This document shows positions 16,520 to 25,312 of a stretch of 64,000 nt of DNA, one piece after another (the first letter of the stretch is position 1; the number at the start of each line of letters is the position of its first letter). The stretch is from Fluviicola sp. (GTDB taxonomy: Bacteria; Bacteroidota; Bacteroidia; Flavobacteriales_D; Crocinitomicaceae). The translations under genes and the position numbers were made by a program. The notes beneath the pieces were generated by a model. The model searched no databases, had not been told where the DNA came from, and was given only the letters and a program-made list of their open reading frames with translations. The DNA is taken from assembly GCF_039596395.1 (NCBI RefSeq), contig NZ_JBCNJT010000003.1, positions 248,001 through 312,000 of the forward strand, in the 5' to 3' direction.

Positions 16520-17476
16520 ATGGCATTATTTGGTTGGTTTTCCAAGGAAAACAAAGAAACACTCGATAAAGGACTTGAAAAAACAAAAGAAAGTTTTTTC
16601 GGAAAGTTAACACGCTCACTGGTAGGTAAATCAAGAGTTGATGATGAGGTACTGGATGAATTGGAAGAGATCCTGATCAGCTCCGATGTAGGCGTAAACA
16701 CTACACTAAAAATCATCGACCGGATTAACGAACGCGTTTCCAGGGATAAATATGTAGGAACGGACGAACTGAATAAAGTCCTGAAAGAAGAAATTGCAGC
16801 CCTGTTGTCGGAAAACGATAACGGTGGGCCCAATGAATACAACATTCCGGGCCATAACGGCAATCCGCATGTCATCATGGTGGTTGGTGTGAATGGAGTA
16901 GGGAAAACGACTTCCATCGGGAAACTGGCCAACCAATTCAAAAAAGCAGGTAAAAAAGTGGTGTTGGGTGCAGCGGATACGTTCCGTGCTGCTGCCGTAG
17001 ATCAATTGATTATCTGGTCAGAACGTGTTGGTGTTCCGATCGTGCAGCAGGGAATGGGTGCTGACCCGGCTTCCGTTGCTTTTGATGCATTAAGTTCTGC
17101 AAAAGCGCAAGGTGCCGATGTAGTGATTATCGACACAGCGGGAAGACTTCACAACAAGGTGAACCTGATGAACGAACTTTCCAAGATCAAACGTGTGATG
17201 GAAAAAGTGGTTCCGGATGCTCCGCACGAAATATTGTTGGTATTGGATGGTTCAACCGGGCAAAATGCGTTCGAACAGGCCAAACAATTCGCTCTGGCAA
17301 CTTCTTTAACCGGTCTGATCATTACCAAACTGGACGGAACGGCAAAAGGAGGTGTGGTGATCGGGATATCCGACCAAATGAGCATTCCTGTGCGTTTCAT
17401 CGGAGTCGGTGAAGGGATTGAAGACCTGCAGGTTTTCCGCAAGGAAGAATTTGTGGCTTCGATCTTTGGTGAATAA
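16520..17476 (+). CDS. ftsY: Signal recognition particle receptor FtsY
   Basis: A 318-residue GTPase that receives SRP-ribosome complexes at the inner membrane. N-domain about 1-100 (helical, VDDEVLDELEEILISSDVGV). G-domain with P-loop GVNGVGKTTSIGKLA (about 120), DTFRAAAVDQL, VIIDTAGR and TKLDGTAKGG, closing with GIGEG-like GVGEGIEDLQVF. It lacks the long acidic A-domain of the E. coli protein, which is normal for this phylum. It stands downstream of the ribosomal genes behind its own terminator/promoter junction. Confidence 0.97.
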   Translation: MALFGWFSKENKETLDKGLEKTKESFFGKLTRSLVGKSRVDDEVLDELEEILISSDVGVNTTLKIIDRINERVSRDKYVGTDELNKVLKEEIAALLSENDNGGPNEYNIPGHNGNPHVIMVVGVNGVGKTTSIGKLANQFKKAGKKVVLGAADTFRAAAVDQLIIWSERVGVPIVQQGMGADPASVAFDALSSAKAQGADVVIIDTAGRLHNKVNLMNELSKIKRVMEKVVPDAPHEILLVLDGSTGQNAFEQAKQFALATSLTGLIITKLDGTAKGGVVIGISDQMSIPVRFIGVGEGIEDLQVFRKEEFVASIFGE

Positions 17477-17543
17477 ATGTGAAAATCAATCAGTCATACG
17501 GGCAATCTGCGAATTTTACAACTAATTTTATAATTTAAGGTCG

Positions 17544-17551
17544 TACATTTG
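17544..17551 (+). promoter_or_regulatory. -7 element upstream of the 116-aa membrane protein
   Basis: TACATTTG matches TAnnTTTG and lies 13 nt before the ATG at 17565. No convincing TTG upstream. Confidence 0.35.
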
Positions 17552-17564
17552 TGTCTATATCGAC

Positions 17565-17915
17565 ATGAATAAAAAATCGCTCAACAAAACCGTGGCAATA
17601 CTTGCGTATTGCACCTTGATCGGCTGGATTATTTCTTTAGCCAGGGTTTCTTCGCTGGAAGGCGAGGAGCGGAAATTTGCAGCATTTCATTTACGCCAAA
17701 TGCTTCTCCTGATGTTGTTGGGAGCAGCAGTTAGTATTATCGATACCATTTTCTTTTTTGTTCCTTATTTCGGGTTATTTATCATCAACATTTTATCCCT
17801 TGCTATTTTCAGTTGCTGGCTGCTTGGCTTGATTGATGCTATCCAGGGCCGGAAAAAAGGTGTTCCTTTCATTGGTCAGGCGGGAGAAAATATGCTGGGA
17901 GACATGTTCGAATAA
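17565..17915 (+). CDS. Small membrane protein, DUF4870-like
   Basis: A 116-residue protein with about three membrane segments: VAILAYCTLIGWIISLARV (about 10-28), MLLLMLLGAAVSIIDTIFFF (about 45-65) and FGLFIINILSLAIFSCWLL (about 68-88), joined by a charged loop with GEERKFAAFHLRQ. The size and the FHLRQ-type loop fit the DUF4870 / import-component-like family of small membrane proteins. Function unknown. It stands alone, about 90 nt after ftsY. Confidence 0.8.
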   Translation: MNKKSLNKTVAILAYCTLIGWIISLARVSSLEGEERKFAAFHLRQMLLLMLLGAAVSIIDTIFFFVPYFGLFIINILSLAIFSCWLLGLIDAIQGRKKGVPFIGQAGENMLGDMFE

Positions 17916-18079
17916 TTCAACATTGTTGATAAGTCAATGTTAAATTTCAAACTCTAAAAGGTTAGTTTCAAGTTTTTTTTAGTAACATTGGTTTGCTAAA
18001 ACTAGAATTGAGTACTCTGAATCAATTATTTCCATTTGAGGAGGAAGAGTGCCCCGTTCGAAAATGAAAAACTGCTTTT

Positions 18080-21000
18080 ATGAAAACTAACGGAGTAAAA
18101 CTACGTGCCCTCTTCGCATGTTTGTTTTTTTCGGTGCTCCTTAATGGGGTATTCGCTCAAACAAACGGAGTTGTTCGGTGCTACACGGATGAGAACAATG
18201 CAATTCTCCACGCAAACCATCCGGAATTAGAATCAACACAACAATTTGAACAATGGATCCAGTCTGAAATGGCTGCAAACATGGCGTCCGGTAAAATTAT
18301 CGGAGGAGTATACCAAATTCCTGTTGTTGTTCACGTCATCCACAACGGGGAAGCCGTAGGAACAGCAAGTAACGTGAGCTATGCGGCAATCCAGTCCCAG
18401 ATCGATGTATTGAACGAAGATTTTCGAAGAATTTTCGGTTCCAACGGGTACAATACCAATCCATTGGGAGCAGATACGCAAATCGAGTTCTGTTTGTCTA
18501 AAAGAAGACCGGACGGTTCTGCTTATCCCAACGGAGAAGACGGAGTAAACCGTATTAACCGCAATACTGCCGGATTTACAGCGCCACCTTATTCTCAAAC
18601 CTATGTTGAGAACACGATCAAAGCTTATAGTTATAACAACAATACGCCTGCAGTTGTTGGTACCTATGCCAGAGGCTGGGATCCTGCCAAATACATGAAT
18701 ATCTGGTTGTGTAACCTGGGGAACGGACTACTCGGATATGCTCAGTTTCCTCAATCTCCATTGGGAGGAATGGGCTGTGGATCGCCGGTAAACGGAACGG
18801 ATGGTGTAGTTTTCCTTTACAGTTCCATCGGGAAAAGTTCCGTAACGGGGTTTCCCGGGCCTTACAATGAAGGGCGAACTGCAACGCATGAAATCGGTCA
18901 CTGGTTAGGACTGCGTCACATTTGGGGAGATGGCGGATGTACGGTAGACGATTATTGTAACGATACACCTGAAGCGGCGGCGGCAAATTACGGCTGTCCG
19001 ACAATTAACAGCTGTACCAATGCTCCGGATCCGGGGAATGACATGGTGGAAAACTACATGGATTACACCGATGATGCGTGTATGAATATTTTTACCAACG
19101 ATCAAAAACAACGTATGCGCGCGGTATTGGAGGGTTCTCCTTTGCGATTATCCCTCATCAATTCGGATGCCTGTACGCCTCCGAATCCGAGTGATGCATC
19201 CGTTACAGATGTATTTGCACCGGTTGGCGATAATTGTGCCGGACCCATTACACCAAGTGTTCAATTGAAGAACAGAGGTTCCAATAACCTCACGTCAGCA
19301 ACCATTTCCTACAAAGTAGATAATGGAACGGCAGTTACTTATAGCTGGACAGGTAACCTGGCACCGAATTCAACGGCAACAGTTGCTTTACCGGCTTTTA
19401 CCGCTCCATTGGGAGTACATTCGTTCAGAGCTTATTCAACGCTTCCGAATGGAATTGCAGATCCTTATACCGTTTATGATACCTCCGGAATTGATTTCGT
19501 GGTTTCGAACGGGATCATGCCGAATTATACCCAGGATTTCGAAGCACAATCTTTCCCTCCGGATGTGAGATGGAGAGTCGACAACGTAAACGGAGATTGT
19601 TACAAATGGACACCGGCTTCGGGAATGTCTTCAACCGGAACGTTTATCAACAACATTGCGGAACTTCCTTTCTTCGGCGATGGTTCTACCTCGAACGAAG
19701 ATCTTTATACACCGGTGTTCTTATTGCCGTGTAACGCAACAGCAGCAACACTGAAATTCGATGTGGCTTACCGGAAAAGAGTGGCGGCATCCAATGACCA
19801 GTTAATCGTACAGATCTCAACGGATTGCGGTGCTACCTGGACAAATGTATACAGCAAATCGGGTAACGTTTCTCCGTATTTGTGGCAGAATTCAACCCTA
19901 TTGGCAACGGAGTATTATCCGACAGTTGCTACCGATTGGAGAACAGAGACAATCAGTTTGATGTCTTACGTGGGAACAACGTCCAAAAACCTGATGTTCC
20001 GCTTTAGGGGAGTTTCCAATAACGGGAACAACATTTTCATCGATAACGTGAAATTTGAAGGTACAACTCCGGGAGAAATCAATGTAACGGTAGCAGGAAA
20101 CGATGTGCTGGACGAAGGATTCTACAATTTTGCCAATACGCAAACGGGCGGATCTACAACCGCAACGTTTACCGTTACCAATACCGGAACAACCAATTTG
20201 ACTTTAACAAACCCGATTACTGTTACAGGGACAGGATTTGCATTGGGGACAGGTTTCGGAACAACAACCGTTACTCCGGGATCTACAACCACTTTTACAG
20301 TAACTTTCTCACCGGCTACAGCAGGTAACTTCACAGGAACTGTTTCCTTCGGTACGAACGATTGTGATGAAGGAACTTACAACTTCATATTGAACGGTTC
20401 GGGAATTGCTACTCCGCCGGTTGCAGATTTCTCCGCAGCCCAAACAACCATTTGCCAGGGATCTACGGTTACATTTACGAATTTATCTACTTATGCTACT
20501 TCGTATGCGTGGACGTTTACAGGAGGGACTCCGGGAACTTCAACGGCAACCAGCCCAACAGTTACCTACAACACGGCGGGAACTTATGCGGTGACACTTG
20601 TAGCTACAAATGCTAATGGTTCGGATACGGAAACCAAGAATGCCTATATTACTGTAGTTGCTTCTACTGCTACAGCTTTGCCATTGTCCGAAGGGTTTAC
20701 GACAACTACATTTGTACCAACAGGATGGTCATTGATCAATAACAATGCTTCTCCGACTTCATGGGCCAGATCAACAACAGTTGGGCGTGCACCAACAGCA
20801 GGAAATTCGATGTGGTTCAATAACTACGCTTACAATGATTCGGACGATGATGTGGTACGTTTGAAAGCACTTGCTTTTACCGGTCTTTCATCTGCTCAAA
20901 TGACTTTCGATGTAGCTTATGCGCCGTATGATGCTGCGAATTATGATGGTTTGGAGGTATTGGTTTCTACCAACTGCGGAAGTTCATTCACTTCTGTTTA

Positions 21001-24000
21001 TTCCAAATCAAATACCACACTGGCAACGGCTGCAGCTACCGGGAATACGGCTTTTGTGCCGACTACTTCACAGTGGAGAACGGAAACTATTGACCTTACG
21101 CCATATATCGGCCAGGCAAATGTGATCATTGCATTTAAAAACCTTTCCGGATACGGGAATAACCTGTATGTAGACAACATCAATGTAACGGGAGTAGTTT
21201 CGTCAACACCTCCGACTCCAAGCTTTACGACCGTTTCAAGTACGGTTTGTGCCGGTCAGAGCATTACTTATACCAATACATCGACAGGTTCTCCTACGTC
21301 CTATTCCTGGTCTTTCCCGGGTGGAACACCTTCCACTTCAACGGCTGCAAGTCCAACAGTGACTTATAATACGGCCGGAACTTACAACGTAGTCTTAACT
21401 GCTACCAATGGTTCGGGGTCGAATACCACGACGATGACGAATTACGTAACAGTGAACGCAGTTCCTGCAACACCGACCATTACTACCGGAGGATCAACCA
21501 CATTTTGTTCAGGCGGTTCGGTAACACTTACATCAAGTGCCGGAAATTCTTACCTGTGGTCGACCGGTGCGACAACGCAATCCATTACTGCAACAACTGC
21601 CGGAACATATACGGTTCAGGTAAGCAGTGCAGCAGGCTGTCAAAGTGCGGCAAGTGCGGCAACCACAGTTGTAGTGAATCCTACACCTTCCGCACCGACC
21701 ATCACGGCAGGCGGAGCAACAGCACTATGTTCCGGTGGTTCGGTAACATTGACTTCTACAACAGGAAATGCTTACTTGTGGTCAACAGGAGCAACTACAC
21801 AATCGATTACCGTTTCCGCAGCAGGAACGTACACTTGTAAAGTGGTGAGTTCTGCAGGTTGTCAAAGTCCGAATAGTAACGCTATTACGGTAACTGTTGG
21901 AACAACTCCTGCAACGCCGACTGTTACAGCTGGTGGATCAACTACCTTCTGTTCCGGAGGTTCCGTGACACTGACGTCTTCTGCAGGAACTTCCTACTTG
22001 TGGTCAAATGGCGCAACAACACAATCCATTACAGCAACAACAGCAGGAACATATACCGTTCAGGTGAGTAACCCTGCCGGTTGTCAAAGTGCGGCCAGTT
22101 CTGCAACAACGGTTACCGTGAATCCAACGCCATCCGCACCGACACTTACTGCGGGCGGAGCAACGACCTTCTGTTCAGGTGGGTCGGTAACATTGACTTC
22201 CACAACTGGAAATGCTTATTTATGGTCGACGGGAGCAACCACTCAATCGATTACCGCAACCACTGCCGGAACTTATACGGTGAAAGTGGTAAGTCCTGCC
22301 GGTTGTCAAAGTCCGAACAGTAACGCGATAACCGTAACGGTAAATCCAACTCCGGCTGCACCGACAATTACCGCTGGCGGAACAACCACATTCTGTTCAG
22401 GAGGTTCGGTTACGCTGACTTCCAGTGCAGGAAGTTCTTATTTGTGGTCAAATGGTGCAACAACTCAAACGATTACTGCTACAACAGCAGGAACATATAC
22501 CGTTCAGGTGTCCAACGCTTCCGGATGTCAAAGTGCGGCAAGTGCAGCTACGACAGTTACGGTAAATCCAACTCCGGCTACACCGGCCATTACGGCTGGC
22601 GGAGCAACCACATTCTGTTCGGGAGGTTCGGTAGCATTGACTTCTACGGCAGGAAATTCTTACCTGTGGTCAAATGGTGCAACGACGCAAACAATTACTG
22701 CAACTACAGCAGGAACATATACCGTTCAGGTAACGAATGCTTCCGGATGTCAGAGTGCAGCGAGTGCAGCTACAACGGTTACAGTTAACCCGACTCCTGC
22801 TGCACCGACAATCAGTGCAAGCGGACCAACGACATTCTGTTCGGGAACACCGACCACTTTGACTTCCACAGCAGGATCGTCCTATTTGTGGTCGAACGGA
22901 GCAACAACACAAACGATTACTCCGTCCACGTCCGGAACGTATACGGTTCAGGTTACCAATGCTTCTGGCTGTCAAAGTACAGCTAGTGCGGGAACAAGCA
23001 TTACAGTAAATCCGACACCGGCAATTACTTTGGGAACATTAACCGATCCAAATGCTTGTGGTTCAACTACGGGTTCCATCGCAGTTAACGGTACAGGTTC
23101 GGGATCCATTTCCTGGACAGGAGCAGCTTCTGGATCAACGACTGTTGCTTCGTTGCCAACTACCATTTCCAGCCTGGGAGCAGGATCTTACACGATTGTT
23201 TTGACAAGTGGGGCAGGATGTGCTTCCAACTCCATTATGGGAAGCTTAACGGATCCGGGAGCACCGACACCTCCGGTAATCACTCCAACTTCAACAATCC
23301 TGTGCCCGGGAGGAACAGTGACATTGACTTCCTCTTACACATCCGGAAATACCTGGTCAACTACGGAAACAGCTTCCAGCATTACTATTTCCGCGGCAGG
23401 AACTTATACGGTTCAGGTAACCAATGCAGGTTGTACTTCAACTTCCAACCCGGTTACAATTACTGCGGCGGCACCGTTTAGTGTGAATGCAGGAAATGAC
23501 CAGGCTATTTGTTCAGGAGGTTCGGTTACTTTAACCGGGGCTTCAACAGGTTCACCTACTTTGGGATGGAGCAATGGTGTTCAGGATGGAGTGGCATTTG
23601 TTCCGGCAGGTACAACAACGTATACTTTAACAGCAACCGACGGAAACGGATGTCAATTGACAGATCAGGTTCTGGTAACCGTGAATTCAAACCCAACTGT
23701 TGCATTTGCAAGTTTAGGACAGGTTTGTACGTACAACCCGGCATTTGTGCTGACAGGCGGATCTCCTGCGGGTGGAACCTATTCCGGAACAGGAGTGAGT
23801 TCAGGAAGTTTTGATCCGGCTGCGAGCGGTGCAGGAAGTTTCCCGATCACTTACATTTACACGGATGCGAACGGATGTTCCGGAACGGCTCAAAGTACGA
23901 TCATTGTGGATCCTTGTTTATCAGTCGGAGAGAATGAGAAATGGAACATGTCCATCTATCCGAACCCATCCATCGGTCAGATCGAGATTACATCGGATGT

Positions 24001-24178
24001 GCCTTACTCCAACCTGAAAATGGTGGATGCTCAGGGCAAACTGATCTTCGATGTGAAAATCGATCAGTTCGAACCGGTGAAGACAATTGATCTGTCGGCT
24101 TATGCAAACGGACATTATACCTTACAGGTCTATGGTGAATTCGGAACGAAATACCACCAGGTGGTGATTAGTAAATAG
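18080..24178 (+). CDS. Giant T9SS-secreted M43-type metalloprotease with Ig-like repeats
   Basis: A 2032-residue secreted protein. Signal peptide of 26 residues before Gln (GVFAQ). A pappalysin-like M43 metalloprotease domain at about 60-365: zinc motif HEIGHWLGLRH with His270, Glu271, His274 and His280, and a Met-turn ENYMDYTDDACM. Then a CARDB-like domain (about 370-470), a jelly-roll-like region (about 480-655), an ASPM/SPD-2/Hydin-like domain (about 660-770), a PKD domain (about 778-860), a second jelly-roll-like region, another PKD (about 1045-1125), seven Ig-like repeats of exactly 74 residues (about 1131-1650, each with FCSGGSVTLTS and YLWSNGATTQ-type motifs), further beta-sandwich domains, and a type A T9SS sorting domain from about 1945 (MSIYPNPS). 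Probably a cell-surface or released protease; substrate unknown. Confidence 0.95.
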   Translation: MKTNGVKLRALFACLFFSVLLNGVFAQTNGVVRCYTDENNAILHANHPELESTQQFEQWIQSEMAANMASGKIIGGVYQIPVVVHVIHNGEAVGTASNVSYAAIQSQIDVLNEDFRRIFGSNGYNTNPLGADTQIEFCLSKRRPDGSAYPNGEDGVNRINRNTAGFTAPPYSQTYVENTIKAYSYNNNTPAVVGTYARGWDPAKYMNIWLCNLGNGLLGYAQFPQSPLGGMGCGSPVNGTDGVVFLYSSIGKSSVTGFPGPYNEGRTATHEIGHWLGLRHIWGDGGCTVDDYCNDTPEAAAANYGCPTINSCTNAPDPGNDMVENYMDYTDDACMNIFTNDQKQRMRAVLEGSPLRLSLINSDACTPPNPSDASVTDVFAPVGDNCAGPITPSVQLKNRGSNNLTSATISYKVDNGTAVTYSWTGNLAPNSTATVALPAFTAPLGVHSFRAYSTLPNGIADPYTVYDTSGIDFVVSNGIMPNYTQDFEAQSFPPDVRWRVDNVNGDCYKWTPASGMSSTGTFINNIAELPFFGDGSTSNEDLYTPVFLLPCNATAATLKFDVAYRKRVAASNDQLIVQISTDCGATWTNVYSKSGNVSPYLWQNSTLLATEYYPTVATDWRTETISLMSYVGTTSKNLMFRFRGVSNNGNNIFIDNVKFEGTTPGEINVTVAGNDVLDEGFYNFANTQTGGSTTATFTVTNTGTTNLTLTNPITVTGTGFALGTGFGTTTVTPGSTTTFTVTFSPATAGNFTGTVSFGTNDCDEGTYNFILNGSGIATPPVADFSAAQTTICQGSTVTFTNLSTYATSYAWTFTGGTPGTSTATSPTVTYNTAGTYAVTLVATNANGSDTETKNAYITVVASTATALPLSEGFTTTTFVPTGWSLINNNASPTSWARSTTVGRAPTAGNSMWFNNYAYNDSDDDVVRLKALAFTGLSSAQMTFDVAYAPYDAANYDGLEVLVSTNCGSSFTSVYSKSNTTLATAAATGNTAFVPTTSQWRTETIDLTPYIGQANVIIAFKNLSGYGNNLYVDNINVTGVVSSTPPTPSFTTVSSTVCAGQSITYTNTSTGSPTSYSWSFPGGTPSTSTAASPTVTYNTAGTYNVVLTATNGSGSNTTTMTNYVTVNAVPATPTITTGGSTTFCSGGSVTLTSSAGNSYLWSTGATTQSITATTAGTYTVQVSSAAGCQSAASAATTVVVNPTPSAPTITAGGATALCSGGSVTLTSTTGNAYLWSTGATTQSITVSAAGTYTCKVVSSAGCQSPNSNAITVTVGTTPATPTVTAGGSTTFCSGGSVTLTSSAGTSYLWSNGATTQSITATTAGTYTVQVSNPAGCQSAASSATTVTVNPTPSAPTLTAGGATTFCSGGSVTLTSTTGNAYLWSTGATTQSITATTAGTYTVKVVSPAGCQSPNSNAITVTVNPTPAAPTITAGGTTTFCSGGSVTLTSSAGSSYLWSNGATTQTITATTAGTYTVQVSNASGCQSAASAATTVTVNPTPATPAITAGGATTFCSGGSVALTSTAGNSYLWSNGATTQTITATTAGTYTVQVTNASGCQSAASAATTVTVNPTPAAPTISASGPTTFCSGTPTTLTSTAGSSYLWSNGATTQTITPSTSGTYTVQVTNASGCQSTASAGTSITVNPTPAITLGTLTDPNACGSTTGSIAVNGTGSGSISWTGAASGSTTVASLPTTISSLGAGSYTIVLTSGAGCASNSIMGSLTDPGAPTPPVITPTSTILCPGGTVTLTSSYTSGNTWSTTETASSITISAAGTYTVQVTNAGCTSTSNPVTITAAAPFSVNAGNDQAICSGGSVTLTGASTGSPTLGWSNGVQDGVAFVPAGTTTYTLTATDGNGCQLTDQVLVTVNSNPTVAFASLGQVCTYNPAFVLTGGSPAGGTYSGTGVSSGSFDPAASGAGSFPITYIYTDANGCSGTAQSTIIVDPCLSVGENEKWNMSIYPNPSIGQIEITSDVPYSNLKMVDAQGKLIFDVKIDQFEPVKTIDLSAYANGHYTLQVYGEFGTKYHQVVISK
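21473..23040 (+). repeat. Seven tandem 222-nt coding repeats (Ig-like domains)
   Basis: Equivalent codons recur at 21491, 21713, 21935, 22157, 22379, 22601 and 22823, exactly 222 nt apart each time. Each unit encodes a 74-residue Ig-like module with FCSGGSVTLTS, WS(T/N)GATTQ and GCQS motifs. The last unit is the most divergent (FCSGTPTTLTS). Confidence 0.9.
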
Positions 24179-24193
24179 ATTTTTTTCAAATAC

Positions 24194-24232
24194 AAAAAGT
24201 AGGGGCGCGATTAATCGCGCCCCTACTTTTTT
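24194..24232. terminator. Terminator-like hairpin, dispersed repeat member 2
   Basis: A 17-bp perfect stem (arms 24194-24210 and 24215-24231; core GTAGGGGCGCGA) around TTAA, flanked by A and T runs. Same family as 12107-12146, with the shared GATTAATC centre. Confidence 0.8.
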
Positions 24233-24235
24233 CCT

Positions 24236-24243
24236 TAAATTTG
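24236..24243 (+). promoter_or_regulatory. -7 element upstream of the amidohydrolase
   Basis: TAAATTTG matches TAnnTTTG, 19 nt before the ATG at 24263 and directly after the terminator hairpin. No clear TTG upstream because that space is taken by the hairpin. Confidence 0.35.
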
Positions 24244-24262
24244 AATAAACATTCCATCAAAC

Positions 24263-25303
24263 ATGCAGAAACTAAAGATCAATGGTCACGGACACATATT
24301 GCCTGAACCTTCGGAAATTCCGAAATTCATGCGCGAAAAGAAATTGTTTTGGATAGATGATGATAAAAAATTCATGAGACAGGACGATTGGGCGCGGCCG
24401 ATTACCGATCCGAGTTTCTTTTTTGATGAGAAGATCGAATGGATGGAAAAGCATCAGATTGATCACGGAGTGATGCTGAACCTGTCACAGGTTTATTGCA
24501 ACGGTTGGTCGAAACAGGATGCTTTTGATGCTATCCGCTGGCAAAACGATTTCAATGCAAGTGTGCAGGAACGCCGCCCGGATAAATTTACAAGCGGATT
24601 TGTGGTTCAGCCTTTGTATATGGACGATGCGCTGGATGAGATCCGTCGCTGCGTGGAAGATTTGAACATGAACCTGTTGTGCCTGCCGACACACTTTTTG
24701 AATAAAGATAACGAATGGCTTTCGGTGGTTGATGATTCGACTTTGCCTTTGTTCGAATTGGCCAACGAATACAAGCTGGCAATTGAGATCCATCCGTATG
24801 ACGGTGAAAAAATGGTGGCGCTGAAAGATATGTACTGGCGTTTTCACCTGGTTTGGATGATGGCACAAACAGCGGATACGCTGCACATGTACGCACTGAA
24901 AGATTTCGTCAATAAATACCCCGATATCCGGACATGCTTTGCACACGGTTGCATGCTGGGCCAGGCCAACTACGGAAGAAGGCTCCAGGGATTTGACGGC
25001 CGTCCGGATTTGTTCACTGAAGCCAGGGATCCGCGTGCCAGTTTGGGACACCCGAATTTGTTTTTCGATACCTTGGTTCACGATTCATATACCCTTCAAT
25101 TGCTCAAAATCCGGGTAGGTTCTTCCCAGATCGTTTCCGGTTTGGATGATCCGTATCCATTGGGAGAAATGGAAGGCGTAGCGAATTCTTACCCGGGAAG
25201 AGTGATCGATTTTGCGGTCGAAGTCGGGATTCTCGACCAAAAAGAATCAGATGCGATCTGGTGCGACAACGTATTGCGCTGGCTGGGAAAAACATCCATT
25301 TAA
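24263..25303 (+). CDS. ACMSD-like amidohydrolase (metal-dependent decarboxylase/hydrolase family)
   Basis: A 346-residue protein of the amidohydrolase-2 superfamily, closest in layout to 2-amino-3-carboxymuconate-6-semialdehyde decarboxylase. Metal-ligand candidates in order: NGHGH near the N-terminus (HxH, about 8-12), EIHPYD near 177, CFAHGCMLGQ near 233 and SGLDDPYPLG near 294. The extra WARPITD and DVRWQNDFN-type segments (here DAIRWQNDFN) are also seen in ACMSD relatives. ACMSD acts in tryptophan/kynurenine breakdown, but no other gene of that pathway is in this window, so the substrate is open. The next gene starts 9 nt downstream, so the two are likely co-transcribed. Confidence 0.85.
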   Translation: MQKLKINGHGHILPEPSEIPKFMREKKLFWIDDDKKFMRQDDWARPITDPSFFFDEKIEWMEKHQIDHGVMLNLSQVYCNGWSKQDAFDAIRWQNDFNASVQERRPDKFTSGFVVQPLYMDDALDEIRRCVEDLNMNLLCLPTHFLNKDNEWLSVVDDSTLPLFELANEYKLAIEIHPYDGEKMVALKDMYWRFHLVWMMAQTADTLHMYALKDFVNKYPDIRTCFAHGCMLGQANYGRRLQGFDGRPDLFTEARDPRASLGHPNLFFDTLVHDSYTLQLLKIRVGSSQIVSGLDDPYPLGEMEGVANSYPGRVIDFAVEVGILDQKESDAIWCDNVLRWLGKTSI

Positions 25304-25312
25304 CCCGGGATC

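Noticed and set aside
21473-23040. CRISPR or satellite-like array
   Set aside because: The 222-nt periodic units are in frame, code for Ig-like domains, and have no short repeat/spacer structure.
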